64,000 nt of DNA from Porodaedalea pini (taxonomy: Eukaryota > Basidiomycota > Agaricomycetes > Hymenochaetales > Hymenochaetaceae). Positions 13,118 to 24,062 of the stretch are shown in pieces. Position numbers and translations under genes: made by a program. The first letter of the stretch is position 1; the number at the start of each line of letters is the position of its first letter. The stretch spans positions 42,980 through 106,979 of the forward strand of contig NBAY01000100.1 in assembly GCA_002794775.1 (NCBI GenBank). Direction: 5' to 3'. Under the pieces are notes generated by a model. It was not told where the DNA came from, ran no database searches, and saw nothing but the letters and a program-made list of their open reading frames with translations.

Positions 13118-13409
13118 CTATTTTCTACCCTTCCCTTTTCCCTTCTTCTTCTTCTCCTTTTCTTCCTTCTCCTCCTGTTCTTGAATGGTCTGATAGTTAA
13201 TGAAAGACTCCTTGTCAAGGAATGGCATAGGCGGCATCCAGTCCTCAACCTCCTTGTATTCACCAAGACAACACGTAAGCTCATCAACACGAGCCTCATA
13301 TGTCTCAAGACGACAATGAATGGTGGCCTGGTGCTTGCAAATCGACACACAAGACTCAGCAACATTCCTAGCCAACACCCTGACCAGGACGTCGATGGAA
13401 GCTACATCT
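13118..13409 (-). pseudogene. Antisense accessory gene of element G, 3' part
   Basis: This is the C-terminal end of the gene that begins near 27748 on the minus strand; element B separates the two parts. It reads on from the other part in the same frame once B and one CATCT copy are removed. It encodes an alpha-helical stretch (VAESCVSICKHQATIHCRL and onwards), then a run of Glu and Lys ending in KGKGKGRK and a TAG at 13118. A coiled coil with a basic tail is likely. It converges with pol, whose frame ends at 12900. Confidence 0.7.
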
Positions 13410-13853
13410 TGTTAGGCGGGAGTCCGGGAGACGACTCGGACTGGGCAGGCCTCGGTTGACTGTTGTCTGGGACGTGCTATACTCGAGTGGAGACTCGGGA
13501 CACGCTGTACTCAGGCTAGGTCGTCACGGAGGTAAGAGGATTAATACAGTGTACTCTACTACAGGAGGGGGGGGGATGCGGTCTCACCTAGGTCGTCACG
13601 GAGGTAAGAGGAAAAGCAGAACAGGTGTTCAGATGCGATTCCTCTTCCTTATATACAGTGATCACCTCGTGAGAACCGGTTGCCCAATTGTCTAAGATTA
13701 CATAAAGGGAGCGGAATGGAACGAATGAAGGTCGCGTGAAAGGAGTGTGGGAAATGATTGGAAGGATGATTAAATATAATGAAAAGGAGTGATTAAAAGA
13801 AAAGAAATGGTCAAAGGAAAATAAAAGAAAAGATGAAGGTTCGAGTCCTAACA
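13410..13853 (-). repeat. 3' LTR of element B (444 bp)
   Basis: Ends are TGTTAG and CTAACA. The pol stop TAA lies directly before it on the minus strand. It differs from the other B LTR at about 14 sites. All but one of these are C/T or G/A changes at positions where one copy or the inferred ancestor has CpG. Confidence 0.93.
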
Positions 13854-16800
13854 TTACCCCCCCCTCAAGGTTGGGCATCCCGACCAACCAAGATCAAGGT
13901 CGTCTGGCTCGGTGTCGACGAAGTGTGGGCGGAGTCGTTGGCGAGGGATGTCAAGCTTTCAAGGAGCGCCAGGGTGTTTTCGATAGAACTCAGCGATCGC
14001 CTCCTTTGCGTTCTCGCCGAAGTCCATCTCAGGCTGCCAAGTTGGTTCATTGTATCCAACCCACTTGACAAGGTACTGTAGTTTCCCTCGGTGCAGACGC
14101 GAGTCTAGAACCTCCTCGATCTCGTACTCCTCCTCGTTGTCGATGATGTCAGGTGGTGGCGGTGCTGGTTGTCTTTGGCTCTCGAAGGACGGTTCGACGG
14201 CAGGTTTTAGCAGGGCCTCGTTGAAGACCAGGTGGACCTTTTTCCATCGCTTTAGGAGCTTGAGCTTGTACGCACTTGCTCCCACCTTGTCGATAATTTC
14301 GAAGGGGCCATACCATTTGTCAGCGAGTTTCTTTGTAGGCGAATCTGTGCTGATGTTTCGCCCATCAAGGAAAACCTTGTCCCCGGCCTTGTACTCAACC
14401 AAAATCCCTGCTGTCCGGTCGTGGTAGCATTTCATGTCATCCGCCGCCTTGACCAGGTTGTCCTTCGCAACACGATGAGTCTCCTTTATGTGCTTCGCAA
14501 ATTCTTCTGCCGACATGTTGGCAGACGAGGTTCGTGTCGTGTCAAAGCTCAAGGGGTGACGTCCTGTGTTCGCGTAGAAAGGGGACATCTTTGTCGCCGA
14601 ATGTTCGTGGTTATTGTACGCGAACTCCACGAGGGGGAGCCAGTCCTTCCAGTCCGATTGCCGATGGTTCACGAAGAGCCTAAGATACTGTTCAAGCTCT
14701 TGGTTAACGCGTTCCGTCTGACCATCTGTCTGTGGGTGGTACGCCGTCGACGGGTTGCCTTCGATGTGTAGGAGTTTGTACAGCTCCTTCATCATCGACG
14801 CGTCGAACTGCGTGCCTCGGTCATGGATGATCTTCTTCGGCAAGCCATGGAGGCGGAAGACGTGGTCGCGGTACAGTTGAGCCATGCCTTCCGCCGACAA
14901 CCTTGTCATTGTCGGGATCACGTGCATCTGTTTTGAGAACCTATCGATGAAAACGCAGATCGCGTTGTGCCCCTTGGAGTCCGGGAGTTCTCCGATGAGG
15001 TCGACCGTGACAATTTCCCATGGGCCTTCTGGGACAGCATTTGGATGGAGTGGTCTCGACCTCGACGCTCTTAAGGCTTTCGTCCATTGGCAACGGTCGC
15101 ATCCTCGGACGTATGCTCGGACATCAGAGAACATTGATGCCCACCAGAAATCACGATGGACGAGCTCTACTGTCTTTGATGCTCCCGGATGACCGGCCAG
15201 GACTGAGTCATGGCATTCTCGTAACACGGCCTCCTTCATCGTCGACGGAATGTATACCTTGCCTTTCATTCGCCACAACCCATCTACTTCCGTCATGTTT
15301 GTCGGCCTCTCCGACTTGTCCTGTGCCCTCTGTGCTTCACCCACTCGTTCCACCATCTCGTCACGCGATGTCCGCACTACTCCATGGTTCAACCACTTGT
15401 CCTTGATGAACATGACGCCGTCGTTGTCATCCTTGCCCTGATTATACCCCACCATGTGCGATAGTAGGTCGGCCTTGCCCATCATCTTCCCCGATTTGTG
15501 TTTGAGATGGAAGTCGAATTCTTCAAGTTCGGTCCGCCAGCGAGCTTGGCGATAGCTCAGCTTCTGCGCCGACCTGAAGTAGGTAAGGTTGGCATGATCG
15601 GACCAGATTTCGATCTTGTGGCGAGCACCGAGGAGGTATTGTCGCCACTCCTTGAGCGCCGAAATGATTGCGAGCATCTCCTTGTCGTAGATCTCGTAGT
15701 TTCGTTCTGCTGGTTCGAGTGCCTCTGACCTGTAGGCGATCACCCTCCACTTTCCTTCCTGCTTCTGCAACAACACACCACCGAGTGCAAAGTTTGACGA
15801 GTCCGCCTCTACGCGGAAAGGGCCCTCGTCGTTGGCGATGGCTAGGACTGGAGGTGAGCAGAGACGTCGTCTCAGCTCCTCGAACGCTTCCTGCTGTTCG
15901 GTCTCCCATACCCAGTCCTTCTTGCCTGTTAATGACGTCAACGGTTGGACCACCTTGCTGTAGTCCTTAATAAACCGTCTCAGCCAGTTTCCCATGCCAA
16001 GGAACTGTTGCAGCTCCTTGAGGTTTCGTGGGACAGGCCAGTTCGCAATCGCCTCTGTCTTCGCCGGGTCAGCCCTGATCTCGCCATTGCCAATGATGTG
16101 ACCGAGGTACTTGACGACTTTGGCATCAAATTCGCACTTCTCCGGCTTCAGGTACAGGCTGTTTTCTCGGAGGATCTGGAGTACGCGCCTCAACGTGTCG
16201 ATATGCTCCTCAATGGTTTCCGAGAGGATTAGGATGTCGTCGAGGTATACAATGATCAGGTTAGCGTAGATCAGGTCCTTGAAGATGTGGTTGACAAAAG
16301 CCTGGAACGTGGCCGGCGCATTGCAAAGGCCAAAGAACATGACCGTCGGTTCGAAGAGGCCCATGTTCGTGTGAAATGCTGCTTTCCATTCGTCGCCCTC
16401 GCGGATCCGGATATTGTAGTACCCCCAGCGAAGGTCAAGCTTAGTGATGTACTTCGCTTTCTTGACCTTGTCGATGAGTTCGTCGATGAGAGGGAGGGGA
16501 TACTTGTTCTTGATTGTACCATCATTGAGCTTTCGGTAATCCTGGATGGGGCGTAGCGATTTGTCGGCTTTCTTAATGAAGAAGAAAGGCGACGCCATGG
16601 GCGATATGGATCGTCGGATGCGGCCAGACTTCAAGTTCTCGTCGAGGAAGTCCTTGAGTGATTGTTGCTCCGTTGGTGTGAGCGGGTAGATCTTACAGTC
16701 GCTCGGTTTGAAGTCGGGCTTCAAGTCGATGACATGGTCCCAGGGTCGGTGTTCTGGCAGCTTCTCGAAGCCTTTCTCACTGAAAACGTCGGCGTAGTCG

Positions 16801-17498
16801 TTGAGGTATGCGGGCCAGGACGTCTTGTCCATTCGTGTCTCACTCACCCTCCTCATCTGTTCCACCACCTTCTTTACCTTGCCTAGGTCCTCCACTGGCT
16901 CCTTCTCGATTGCACATTCCTCTGGACAGCGAGTGAATTCGATCAAACCCGTTTTCCAGTCGACCTCAGGGTTATGACGTCGAAGCCAGTCATACCCCAG
17001 GAATATGTTTGACGACGCTAGGGACGTCACCGCAAGGACAATCCTTTCCTTGTGGTGGCCAATCATGAGCTCGACGTCGACATATTCTTCGATCAACCCA
17101 GCCTCATTGTGCGTGCCGTCAGCGTTGAGTACTGCAAGGGGTCTGATGTAACGCTTTGTCTCCAACCCATATCATTCGACGAACCTCACATCGATGCACG
17201 ATCCTGTACACCCCGAGTCCACAAGGGCATGCACGTCTACCTCTCTCACTTCGCCCGCTACGCTGTGTCCGACGTTCAGGAGAAGGTCCAGCTGGCGTCC
17301 GCCAGTTCCTCTCACGAACAGCTGCTCGTACTCCTCATTTTTATTCACACCGGTGGGGACTTCGTAACTGGGAAAACCATTGACGTTGTTGGCATCTACG
17401 TATTTTACAGACGGTTGGTTATATTTTAGCGAATCCGGATTCGAAGTCCCTTGTTCTTCTCGGTCAGTCGCCCCGATGGCTACGCCTGACCACTCGCA
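13854..17498 (-). pseudogene. pol of element B (protease, RT, RNase H, integrase, chromodomain)
   Basis: Almost complete. The frame is open from 17171 down to a TGA at 13961-13959 just after the chromodomain. A second TGA at 17174-17172 lies in the protease region; both match Arg codons in an intact frame (CGA or CGG to TGA). RT has the YLDD box (LIIVYLDDILILSETIEEH). RNase H, the HHCC motif and the DDE residues of integrase are intact. The chromodomain ends in EFYRKHPGAP. The sequence is very close to C and retains GGGCGAAAC where C has a stop. Confidence 0.93.
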
Positions 17499-17811
17499 AA
17501 ATCCTGCGAGTCGATGACCTCTTCGTCATTGTCTTCTTCCTTCCCATATTCCTCCACAGTTGACCTTCGAGTGTCTACGACTTCCTCGAATGCCGATTCC
17601 TTCATTGCGCCAAGTTCATCGGCAAGGACGCGATGTTCGCCTGGCGCCATCAGTTCCAGCATGCGCTGGATGATCGGTTTCGCCTGTGGGCACTTGTCCT
17701 TAAAGTGGCCCAGCCTGCCACAGATCCAGCACGCACATCGTCATTGCACCTCATTCATTGAGACGTCCATTGGTTGACCAGCGCCTCCGAAGGTGATGCC
17801 GGTCACATCAC
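17480..17811 (-). pseudogene. gag of element B, C-terminal part
   Basis: Contains the zinc knuckle CWICGRLGHFKDKC (C-x2-C-x4-H-x4-C) and an acidic tail ending at TAG 17480. One TGA (from CGA) lies just before the knuckle. It is cut off from the rest of gag by element C. The heptamer at the gag-pol overlap reads GGATTTT instead of the GGGTTTT of element C. Confidence 0.88.
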
Positions 17812-17990
17812 GTTTGTGTTAGAACCTGAACTTTCACCTTTTCCTTTATTTACCCTTTTACCATTTCCTTTATTATATTCGTCCTTTTCATTATATTTAT
17901 CCATCTTACACAATCATTCCCACACTGCCTTCATTCGTTCCATTCCCACTTGTTATGTAATGTTAGGTAATATAGTCTCACGGTCGTCGC

Positions 17991-17997
17991 TATATAA
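17991..17997 (+). promoter_or_regulatory. TATA box of the element C LTR
   Basis: TATATAA, conserved in the LTRs of A, B and C. The expected start site 25-35 bp downstream falls at about 18016-18030, next to the primer-complementary GTTCTGCTTTT. Confidence 0.75.
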
Positions 17998-18023
17998 GGT
18001 CTCAGGAATCGCATGAACTCCTT

Positions 18024-18034
18024 GTTCTGCTTTT
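18024..18034 (+). other. Self-primer sequence in the LTR R region
   Basis: GTTCTGCTTTT near the predicted 5' end of the RNA is the exact reverse complement of the 11 bases at 18232-18242, directly behind the LTR. It is conserved in element B. This is the layout of self-priming in Tf1 of fission yeast. Confidence 0.7.
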
Positions 18035-18231
18035 CCTCTTACCTCCACGACGACCTAGGTGAGACTCGTCCCCTTTGTATTAGTTTAAACTTGTATTAAT
18101 CCTCTTACCTCCACGACGACCTAGCCTGAGTAAAGCGTGTCCTGAGTCTCCGCTCGAGTATAACACGCCCCAGACGACAGTCAGCCGAGGCCTGCCCGGT
18201 CCGAGTTGTCTCCCGGACTCCCGCCTAACAT

Positions 18232-18242
18232 AAAAGCAGAAC
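18232..18242 (+). other. Primer-binding site of element C (self-priming type)
   Basis: AAAAGCAGAAC lies one base inside the 5' LTR and pairs fully with 18024-18034. It does not begin with the TGG that pairs with a tRNA CCA end. The same sequence follows the 5' LTR of B (minus strand, about 25506-25496). Confidence 0.7.
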
Positions 18243-18579
18243 CTCACCCAGGCTCATCCCCAGCGTACGTCGTCGCTGTCGACTTGCCTTCACCCAGTCT
18301 AGAGGAGCACTCCCCTCGACGGATTTGACGTGTAAACTCCCTGAACGACAACCCTCAACCCTGCCCGGACGTTTTCGGACGTTCGTGTATTACGTAAACC
18401 TACACCCGACATTTCCCGACCCTGGCTCTTCGATTCTCCCTCTGGTGGAGGAACCATCTGACCTGGACGTGGGTAACACACCATGTACAGTCGTCGACAT
18501 CGTTGTCGATTGTGATCTCGATCGCCTCCTTCCGTTTGGTCATCAAACTCGCTGATGAACCTGTCCTTCATCAGCGTAA

Positions 18580-20022
18580 TGTACATCCGGACAACCAGCC
18601 CCTACCTGTTCCCCCCCCGACGTAGTCAAGATAGATCTCACCGAGGAACAACAGCGGGCTTTCCCCTCTTCTTCACGCTACGACGCGGAACACCAATCGT
18701 ACGTAGCAGACGACAGAAACCACGTCACTCATAATCTCTGGTGGAGTGACACTAGGCACGCCTGGTACTCGACTGACCCGTCTTCCGGCGAGCGAACTCG
18801 TTGGGCGCCTCGACCTCCCCGTGCACCATCATCACCGACAGTCTCGACATTGTCGGTCGTCCTCCCAAGCGAACCAGGAGGCTATCATACACCCCGTAGA
18901 GACTCGTCACCACCGACACCCCCTGAGCGCCTGACACATACGCCCGTACCAGCGATGACTGAAGGTTTCACTCAAAGGCAGCAACAAGAGATCGCAGCAA
19001 TTGTAGCTGGCGCCTTCACCCGAGCAGCAACGAACGCCCCTGCAGCCCAAGCTCCAGCTCCCTTGATTGACGTCGCCTGGCCACGCGAATTCGCTGGCGG
19101 TGATGACTACCTCGACTTCAAGCGCGAAGTCCTACTCTTCGTCTCGGCGAACCCCACGAGGTATCCCTCGTCGTCAAGCAAGATCTATGTCGCCCTCTCT
19201 TACCTCAAGGGTGGCAACACGTCGACGTGGGCGCAAAACTACATCCAGGAATTCACAACGAATGGCGTCGTGGGCTTTACGGACGACTGGACCAAGTTCC
19301 AGGAACGACTGGATGCCTCCTTCGATGATCCAAACAGGAAGGAGAAGGCGCTAAAGAAGTTCCAAGACAAGATCCAGAAGGACCTCTCCGCCGACCAGTT
19401 CTTCCAGGACCTCGACGTGATCATCAAGGCAGCGGAGCTGAAGGACGAAAGCGTCATTTGTGACCGCCTGCAACGCGCGATGAACATTGAGGTGGTCCGT
19501 GGCGTGTTGAGGTCGACGCCCGTGCCAACAACGTATGAGGCATGGAAAAAGAAGGCCATTGAGATCGATCGGGGCGAACAGCAGATTCGCGCCATCCAAC
19601 GAGGTCGTACATTGCCGTTCATGCCCCATCCGACGCCCCAACAAGGGCCTCCTGCACGCCGACAGGTACCAGCCCCGCACGCCGATAAGCGTGATGCGAC
19701 GGGCGTCACTTTCGGAGGTGCCGGCCAACCGATGGACGTCTCGATGAATGAGGCGCAACGAAAGCGCGCATGCTGGATTTGCGGCGGACTGGGACACTTT
19801 AAGGACAAATGTCCGCAGGCAAAGCCGATCATCCAGCGTATGTTGGAGCTGATGGCACCGGGCGAGCGCCGCCTCATCGCTGACGAGCTTGGAGCGATGA
19901 AGGAGTCGGCATTCGAGGAAGTCATGGACACTCGAAGGTCGACGGTGGAGGACTATGTGGAGGAAGAAGACAATGACGAAGAGGTCGTCGACTCGCAGGG
20001 TTTTGCGAGTGGTCAGGCGTAG
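18580..20022 (+). CDS. gag: gag of element C
   Basis: The frame is open from 18580 to TAG at 20020. The first in-frame ATG is at 18955, but homologous coding sequence in B extends upstream to about 18630, so the true start, perhaps non-ATG or after a frame change in a run of C at about 18611-18618, is uncertain. The product has a disordered Ser/Pro-rich start, a capsid-like helical core (VAWPREFAGGDDYLDFKRE onwards), and the zinc knuckle CWICGGLGHFKDKC (19771-19812) that binds the genomic RNA. An acidic tail overlaps the pol frame. There are no premature stops. Confidence 0.88.
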   Translation, partial: CTSGQPAPTCSPPDVVKIDLTEEQQRAFPSSSRYDAEHQSYVADDRNHVTHNLWWSDTRHAWYSTDPSSGERTRWAPRPPRAPSSPTVSTLSVVLPSEPGGYHTPRRDSSPPTPPERLTHTPVPAMTEGFTQRQQQEIAAIVAGAFTRAATNAPAAQAPAPLIDVAWPREFAGGDDYLDFKREVLLFVSANPTRYPSSSSKIYVALSYLKGGNTSTWAQNYIQEFTTNGVVGFTDDWTKFQERLDASFDDPNRKEKALKKFQDKIQKDLSADQFFQDLDVIIKAAELKDESVICDRLQRAMNIEVVRGVLRSTPVPTTYEAWKKKAIEIDRGEQQIRAIQRGRTLPFMPHPTPQQGPPARRQVPAPHADKRDATGVTFGGAGQPMDVSMNEAQRKRACWICGGLGHFKDKCPQAKPIIQRMLELMAPGERRLIADELGAMKESAFEEVMDTRRSTVEDYVEEEDNDEEVVDSQGFASGQA

Positions 20023-20040
20023 CCATCGGGGCGACTGACC
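19998..20040 (+). promoter_or_regulatory. Candidate -1 ribosomal frameshift signal at the gag-pol overlap
   Basis: GGGTTTT (19998-20004) fits X XXY YYZ in the gag phase (..CAG GGT TTT..). Slipping back one base enters the pol frame (GGG TTT TGC GAG), which is open from there to pol. After a 6-nt spacer, GGTCAG (20011-20016) pairs with CTGACC (20035-20040). Gag stops at 20020 inside the loop. The hairpin is kept in element B, but B has GGATTTT. Many fungal elements instead use +1 shifting or one fused ORF. Confidence 0.55.
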
Positions 20041-23000
20041 GAGAAGAACAAGGGACTTCGAATCTGGATTTGCTAAAATATAACCAACCATCTGTACAAT
20101 ACATAGATGCAAACGACGTCGATGGTTTTCCTGATTATGAAGTCCCCACCGGTGTGAACAAAGATGAAGAGTACAAGCAACTGTTCATGAGAGGAACTGG
20201 CAGACGCCAGCTGGACCTTCTCCTGACCGTCGAGCATGAAATAGCGGGTGAGGCGAGAGAGGTAGATGCGCATGCCCTTGTGGATTCGGGATGCATGGGA
20301 TCCTGCATCAATGTCAGGTTCGTCAAGAGGTACAGCTTGGAAACGAAACGCTACATTCGACCCCTCGCGGTGCTCAACGCCGATGGCACACACAATGAGG
20401 CCGGATTGATCGAGGAGTACGTTGACGTCGAGCTCATGATCGGCGGTCACCAGGAGAGGATCGTCCTCGCAGTAACATCCCTAGCGTCGTCAAACATCTT
20501 CCTGGGGTACAACTGGCTTCGACGTCACAATCCGGAGGTCGACTGGAAAACGGGTTCGATCGAATTCACCCGCTGTCCAGAAGAATGTGTGATCAAGAGG
20601 GAGCTGGTGGAGGACCTAGGCAAGGTGAAGAAGGTGGTGGAACAGATGAGGAGGGTGAGTGAGGTGCGAATGGACAAGGCGTCCTGGCCCGCATACCTCA
20701 ATGACTACGCCGATGTTTTCAGCGAAAAAGGTTTCGAGAAGCTGCCGGAACACCGACCCTGGGACCATGTCATAGACTTGAAGCCCGATTTCAAACCGAG
20801 CGACTGTAAGATCTACCCCCTCACGCCAACTGAGCAGCAGTCACTCAAGGACTTCCTTGATGAAAATCTGAAGTCAGGTCGCATTCGACGGTCGATATCG
20901 CCCATGGCGTCGCCCTTCTTCTTCATTAAGAAGGCCGACAAATCGCTACGCCCTATCCAGGATTACCGTAAGCTCAATGATGGTACAATCAAGAACAAGT
21001 ATCCCCTCCCTCTCATTGACGAACTCGTCGACAAGGTCAAGAAAGCGAAGTACATCACTAAGCTTGACCTTCGCTGGGGATACTACAATATCCGGATCCG
21101 CGAGGGTGATGAATGGAAGGCAGCATTTCGCACGAACATGGGCCTCTTCGAACCGACGGTCATGTTTTTTGGCCTTTGCAACGTGCCGGCCACGTTCCAG
21201 GCCTTTGTCAACCACATCTTTAAGGACCTAATCTACATGAACTTGATCATCGTATACCTCGACGACATCCTGATCCTCTCGGAAACCATTGAGGAGCATA
21301 TCGACACATCGAGGCGCGTACTCCAGATCCTCCGAGAAAATGGCCTGTACCTGAAGCCGGAAAAGTGCGAGTTTGACGCCAAGGTCGTCAAATACCTCGG
21401 CCACATCATCGGCAATGGCGAGATCAGGGCTGACCCGGCAAAGACGGAGGCGATTGCGAACTGGCCTGTCCCACGGAACCTCAAAGAGCTGCAACAGTTC
21501 CTCGGTATGGAAAACTGGCTGAGACGGTTTATTAAGGACTACAGCAAGGTGGTCCAACCGTTGACGTCGTTAACGGGCAAGAAGGACTGGGTATGGGAGA
21601 CCGAACAGCAGGAAGCGTTCGAGGAGCTGAGACGATGTCTCTGCTCACCTCCAGTCCTAGCCATCGCCAATGACGAGGGCCCTTTCCGCGTAGAAGCGGA
21701 CTCGTCGAACTTTGCACTCGGTGGTGTGTTGTTGCAGAAGCAGGAAGGGAAGTGGAGGGTGATCGCCTACAGGTCAGAGGCGCTTGAACCGGCGGAACGA
21801 AACTACGAGATCTACAACAAGGAGATGCTCGCGATCGTTTCGGCGCTCAAGGAGTGGCGGCAATACCTCCTTGGCGCTCGCCACAAGATTGAAATCTGGT
21901 CTGACCATGCCAACCTCACCTACTTCAGGTCAGCGCAGAAGCTGAGCTATCGCCAAGCTCGCTGGCGGACCGAACTTGAAGAATTCGACTTCCACCTCGA
22001 ACACAAGTCGGGCAAGACGATGGGCAAGGCCGACCTGCTATCGCGCATGGCAGACTATGATCAGGGCAAGGATGACAACGATGGGATCGTGTTCATCAAG
22101 GATAAGTGGTTGAACCGTGGAGTGGTGAGGACATCGCACGACGAGGTGGTGGAACGAGTGGGTGAAGTGCAGAGGGCGCAGGACGAGTCGGAGAGGCCTA
22201 CGGGTTTGGTGGAGGTCGACGGGTTGTGGCGGATGAAAGGCAAGGTGTATGTTCCATCGACAATAAAGGAGGCCGTGTTGCGGGAGTGCCACGACTCGGT
22301 TCTGGCTGGTCATCCGGGAGCGTCGAAGACAGTAGAACTCGTCCATCGCGATTTCTGGTGGGCATCAATGTTCTCCGAAATCCGAGCATACGTCCAAGGA
22401 TGCAACCGTTGTCAACAGACGAAAGCCTTAAGAACGTCGAAGTCTAGACCGCTTCATCCAAACGCTGTCCCTGAAGGACCCTGGGAAATTGTTATGGTCG
22501 ACCTAATCGGAGAGCTCCCGGACTCCAAGGGACACAACGCGATCTGCGTCTTCGTGGATAGATTCTTGAAGCAGATGCACGCGATCCCGACGACGATGAG
22601 GCTGTCAGCAGAAGGCATGGCCCAGCTGTACCGTGACCACGTCTTCCGCCTCCATGGCCTACCGAAGAAGATCATCCACGACCGAGGCACGCAGTTCGAC
22701 GCGTCGATGATGAAGGAACTGTACAAACTTCTGCACATTGAAGGCAACCCGTCGACAGTGTACCATCCACAGACGGATGGTCAAATGGAACGCGTTAACC
22801 AAGAGCTCGAACAGTACCTTCGACTCTTCATTAACCATTGGCAATCGGACTGGAAGGACTGGCTCCCCCTCGCAGAGTTCGCATACAACAACCACGAACA
22901 CTCAGCAACGAAGATGTCCCCCTTCTACGCGAACACAGGACGTCACCCCTTGAGCTTTGACACAACGCGAACCTCATCTGCTAACATGTCAGCGGAAGAA

Positions 23001-23648
23001 TTCGCAAAGCACATCAAGGAGACTCATCGTGTTGCTAAGGACAACCTAGTCAAGGCAGCAGAGGACATGAAGCGCTACCATGACCGGACAGCAGGAGCTT
23101 CAGTGGAGTACAAAGCTGGAGACAAGGTCTTCCTTGACGGGTGAAACATCAGTACGGACTCGCCGACAAAGAAACTCGCAGACAAATGGTACGGCCCCTT
23201 TGACGTCGTCGACAAGATAGGAGCGAGCGCGTACAAGCTCAAACTCCCGAAGCGATGGAAAAAGGTCCACCCTGTCTTCAACGAAGCCCTATTGAAACCC
23301 GCCGTCGAACCGTCCTTTGAAAGCCAGAAGCAACCGCCGCCGCCACCGCCAGACATCGTCGACAACGAGGAGGAGTACGAACTCGAGGAAGTCTTAGACT
23401 CACGTCTACACCGAGGAAAACTACAGTACCTTGTCAAGTGGGTCGGCTACAATGAACCTACTTGGCAGCCTGAGACGGACTTTGGCGAGAACGCGAAGGA
23501 GGCAATCACTGAGTTTTACCTCAAACATCCTGGTGCACCTCGGAAACTCAACATCCCTCGTCAACGACTCCGTCCGCTCTTCGTCAACACCGAGCCTGAC
23601 GACCGCGATCATGGTTGGTCGGGACGCCCAACCTTGAAGGGGGGGTAA
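20001..23648 (+). pseudogene. pol: pol of element C, broken by one TGA
   Basis: Order: retropepsin with LVDSGCMGSC (about 20276-20305); RT with YLDD (about 21255); RNase H (D in VEADSSNF, E in YNKEMLAIVSALKEW, D in IWSDHANL); integrase with H-H-C-C (about 22280-22415) and D, D, E in VMVDLIGEL, IHDRGTQFD and QMERVNQEL; chromodomain (EEVLDSRLHRGKLQYLVKW, about 23380-23520). The only stop is TGA at 23142-23144, CGA in element B, which cuts between integrase and chromodomain. The frame then runs to TAA at 23646, touching the 3' LTR. An ATG-led reading would start at 20070. The frame is open upstream into gag, consistent with a gag-pol fusion. Confidence 0.95.
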
Positions 23649-24062
23649 TGTTAGAACCTGAACTTTCACCTTTTCCTTTATTTACCCTTTTACCATTTCC
23701 TTTATTATATTCGTCCTTTTCATTATATTTATCCATCTTACACAATCATTCCCACACTGCCTTCATTCGTTCCATTCCCACTTGTTATGTAATGTTAGGT
23801 AATATAGTCTCACGGTCGTCGCTATATAAGGTCTCAGGAATCGCATGAACTCCTTGTTCTGCTTTTCCTCTTACCTCCACGACGACCTAGGTGAGACTCG
23901 TCCCCTTTGTATTAGTTTAAACTTGTATTAATCCTCTTACCTCCACGACGACCTAGCCTGAGTAAAGTGTGTCCTGAGTCTCCGCTCGAGTATAACACGC
24001 CCCAGACGACAGTCAGCTGAGGCCTGCCCGGTCCGAGTTGTCTCCCAGACTCCCGCCTAACA
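23649..24062 (+). repeat. 3' LTR of element C (414 bp)
   Basis: Identical to the 5' LTR except for three CpG transitions (at about 23969, 24017 and 24048). A run of G (about 23638-23645) serves as polypurine tract. Confidence 0.96.

Larger units (their letters stand above)
17817..18230 (+). repeat. 5' LTR of element C (414 bp)
   Basis: Starts TGTTAGAACC and ends CCGCCTAACA. It contains the TATA box and the predicted transcript start (listed separately). Confidence 0.96.
17817..24062 (+). mobile_element. Element C: young, nearly intact Tf1/sushi-like chromovirus
   Basis: Two 414-bp LTRs (17817-18230 and 23649-24062) differ at only three sites, all C/T or G/A at CpG. The 5-bp duplication GTTTG (17812-17816 and 24063-24067) is perfect. 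Gag is open. Pol has one TGA. It has a self-complementary primer site, a C-terminal chromodomain and a candidate -1 frameshift. It is the youngest layer of the stack. Confidence 0.97.

Noticed and set aside
19239..20112. Long minus-strand frames opposite gag of element C
   Set aside because: The plus-strand gag is conserved with element B and carries the zinc knuckle; the minus frames are shadows.
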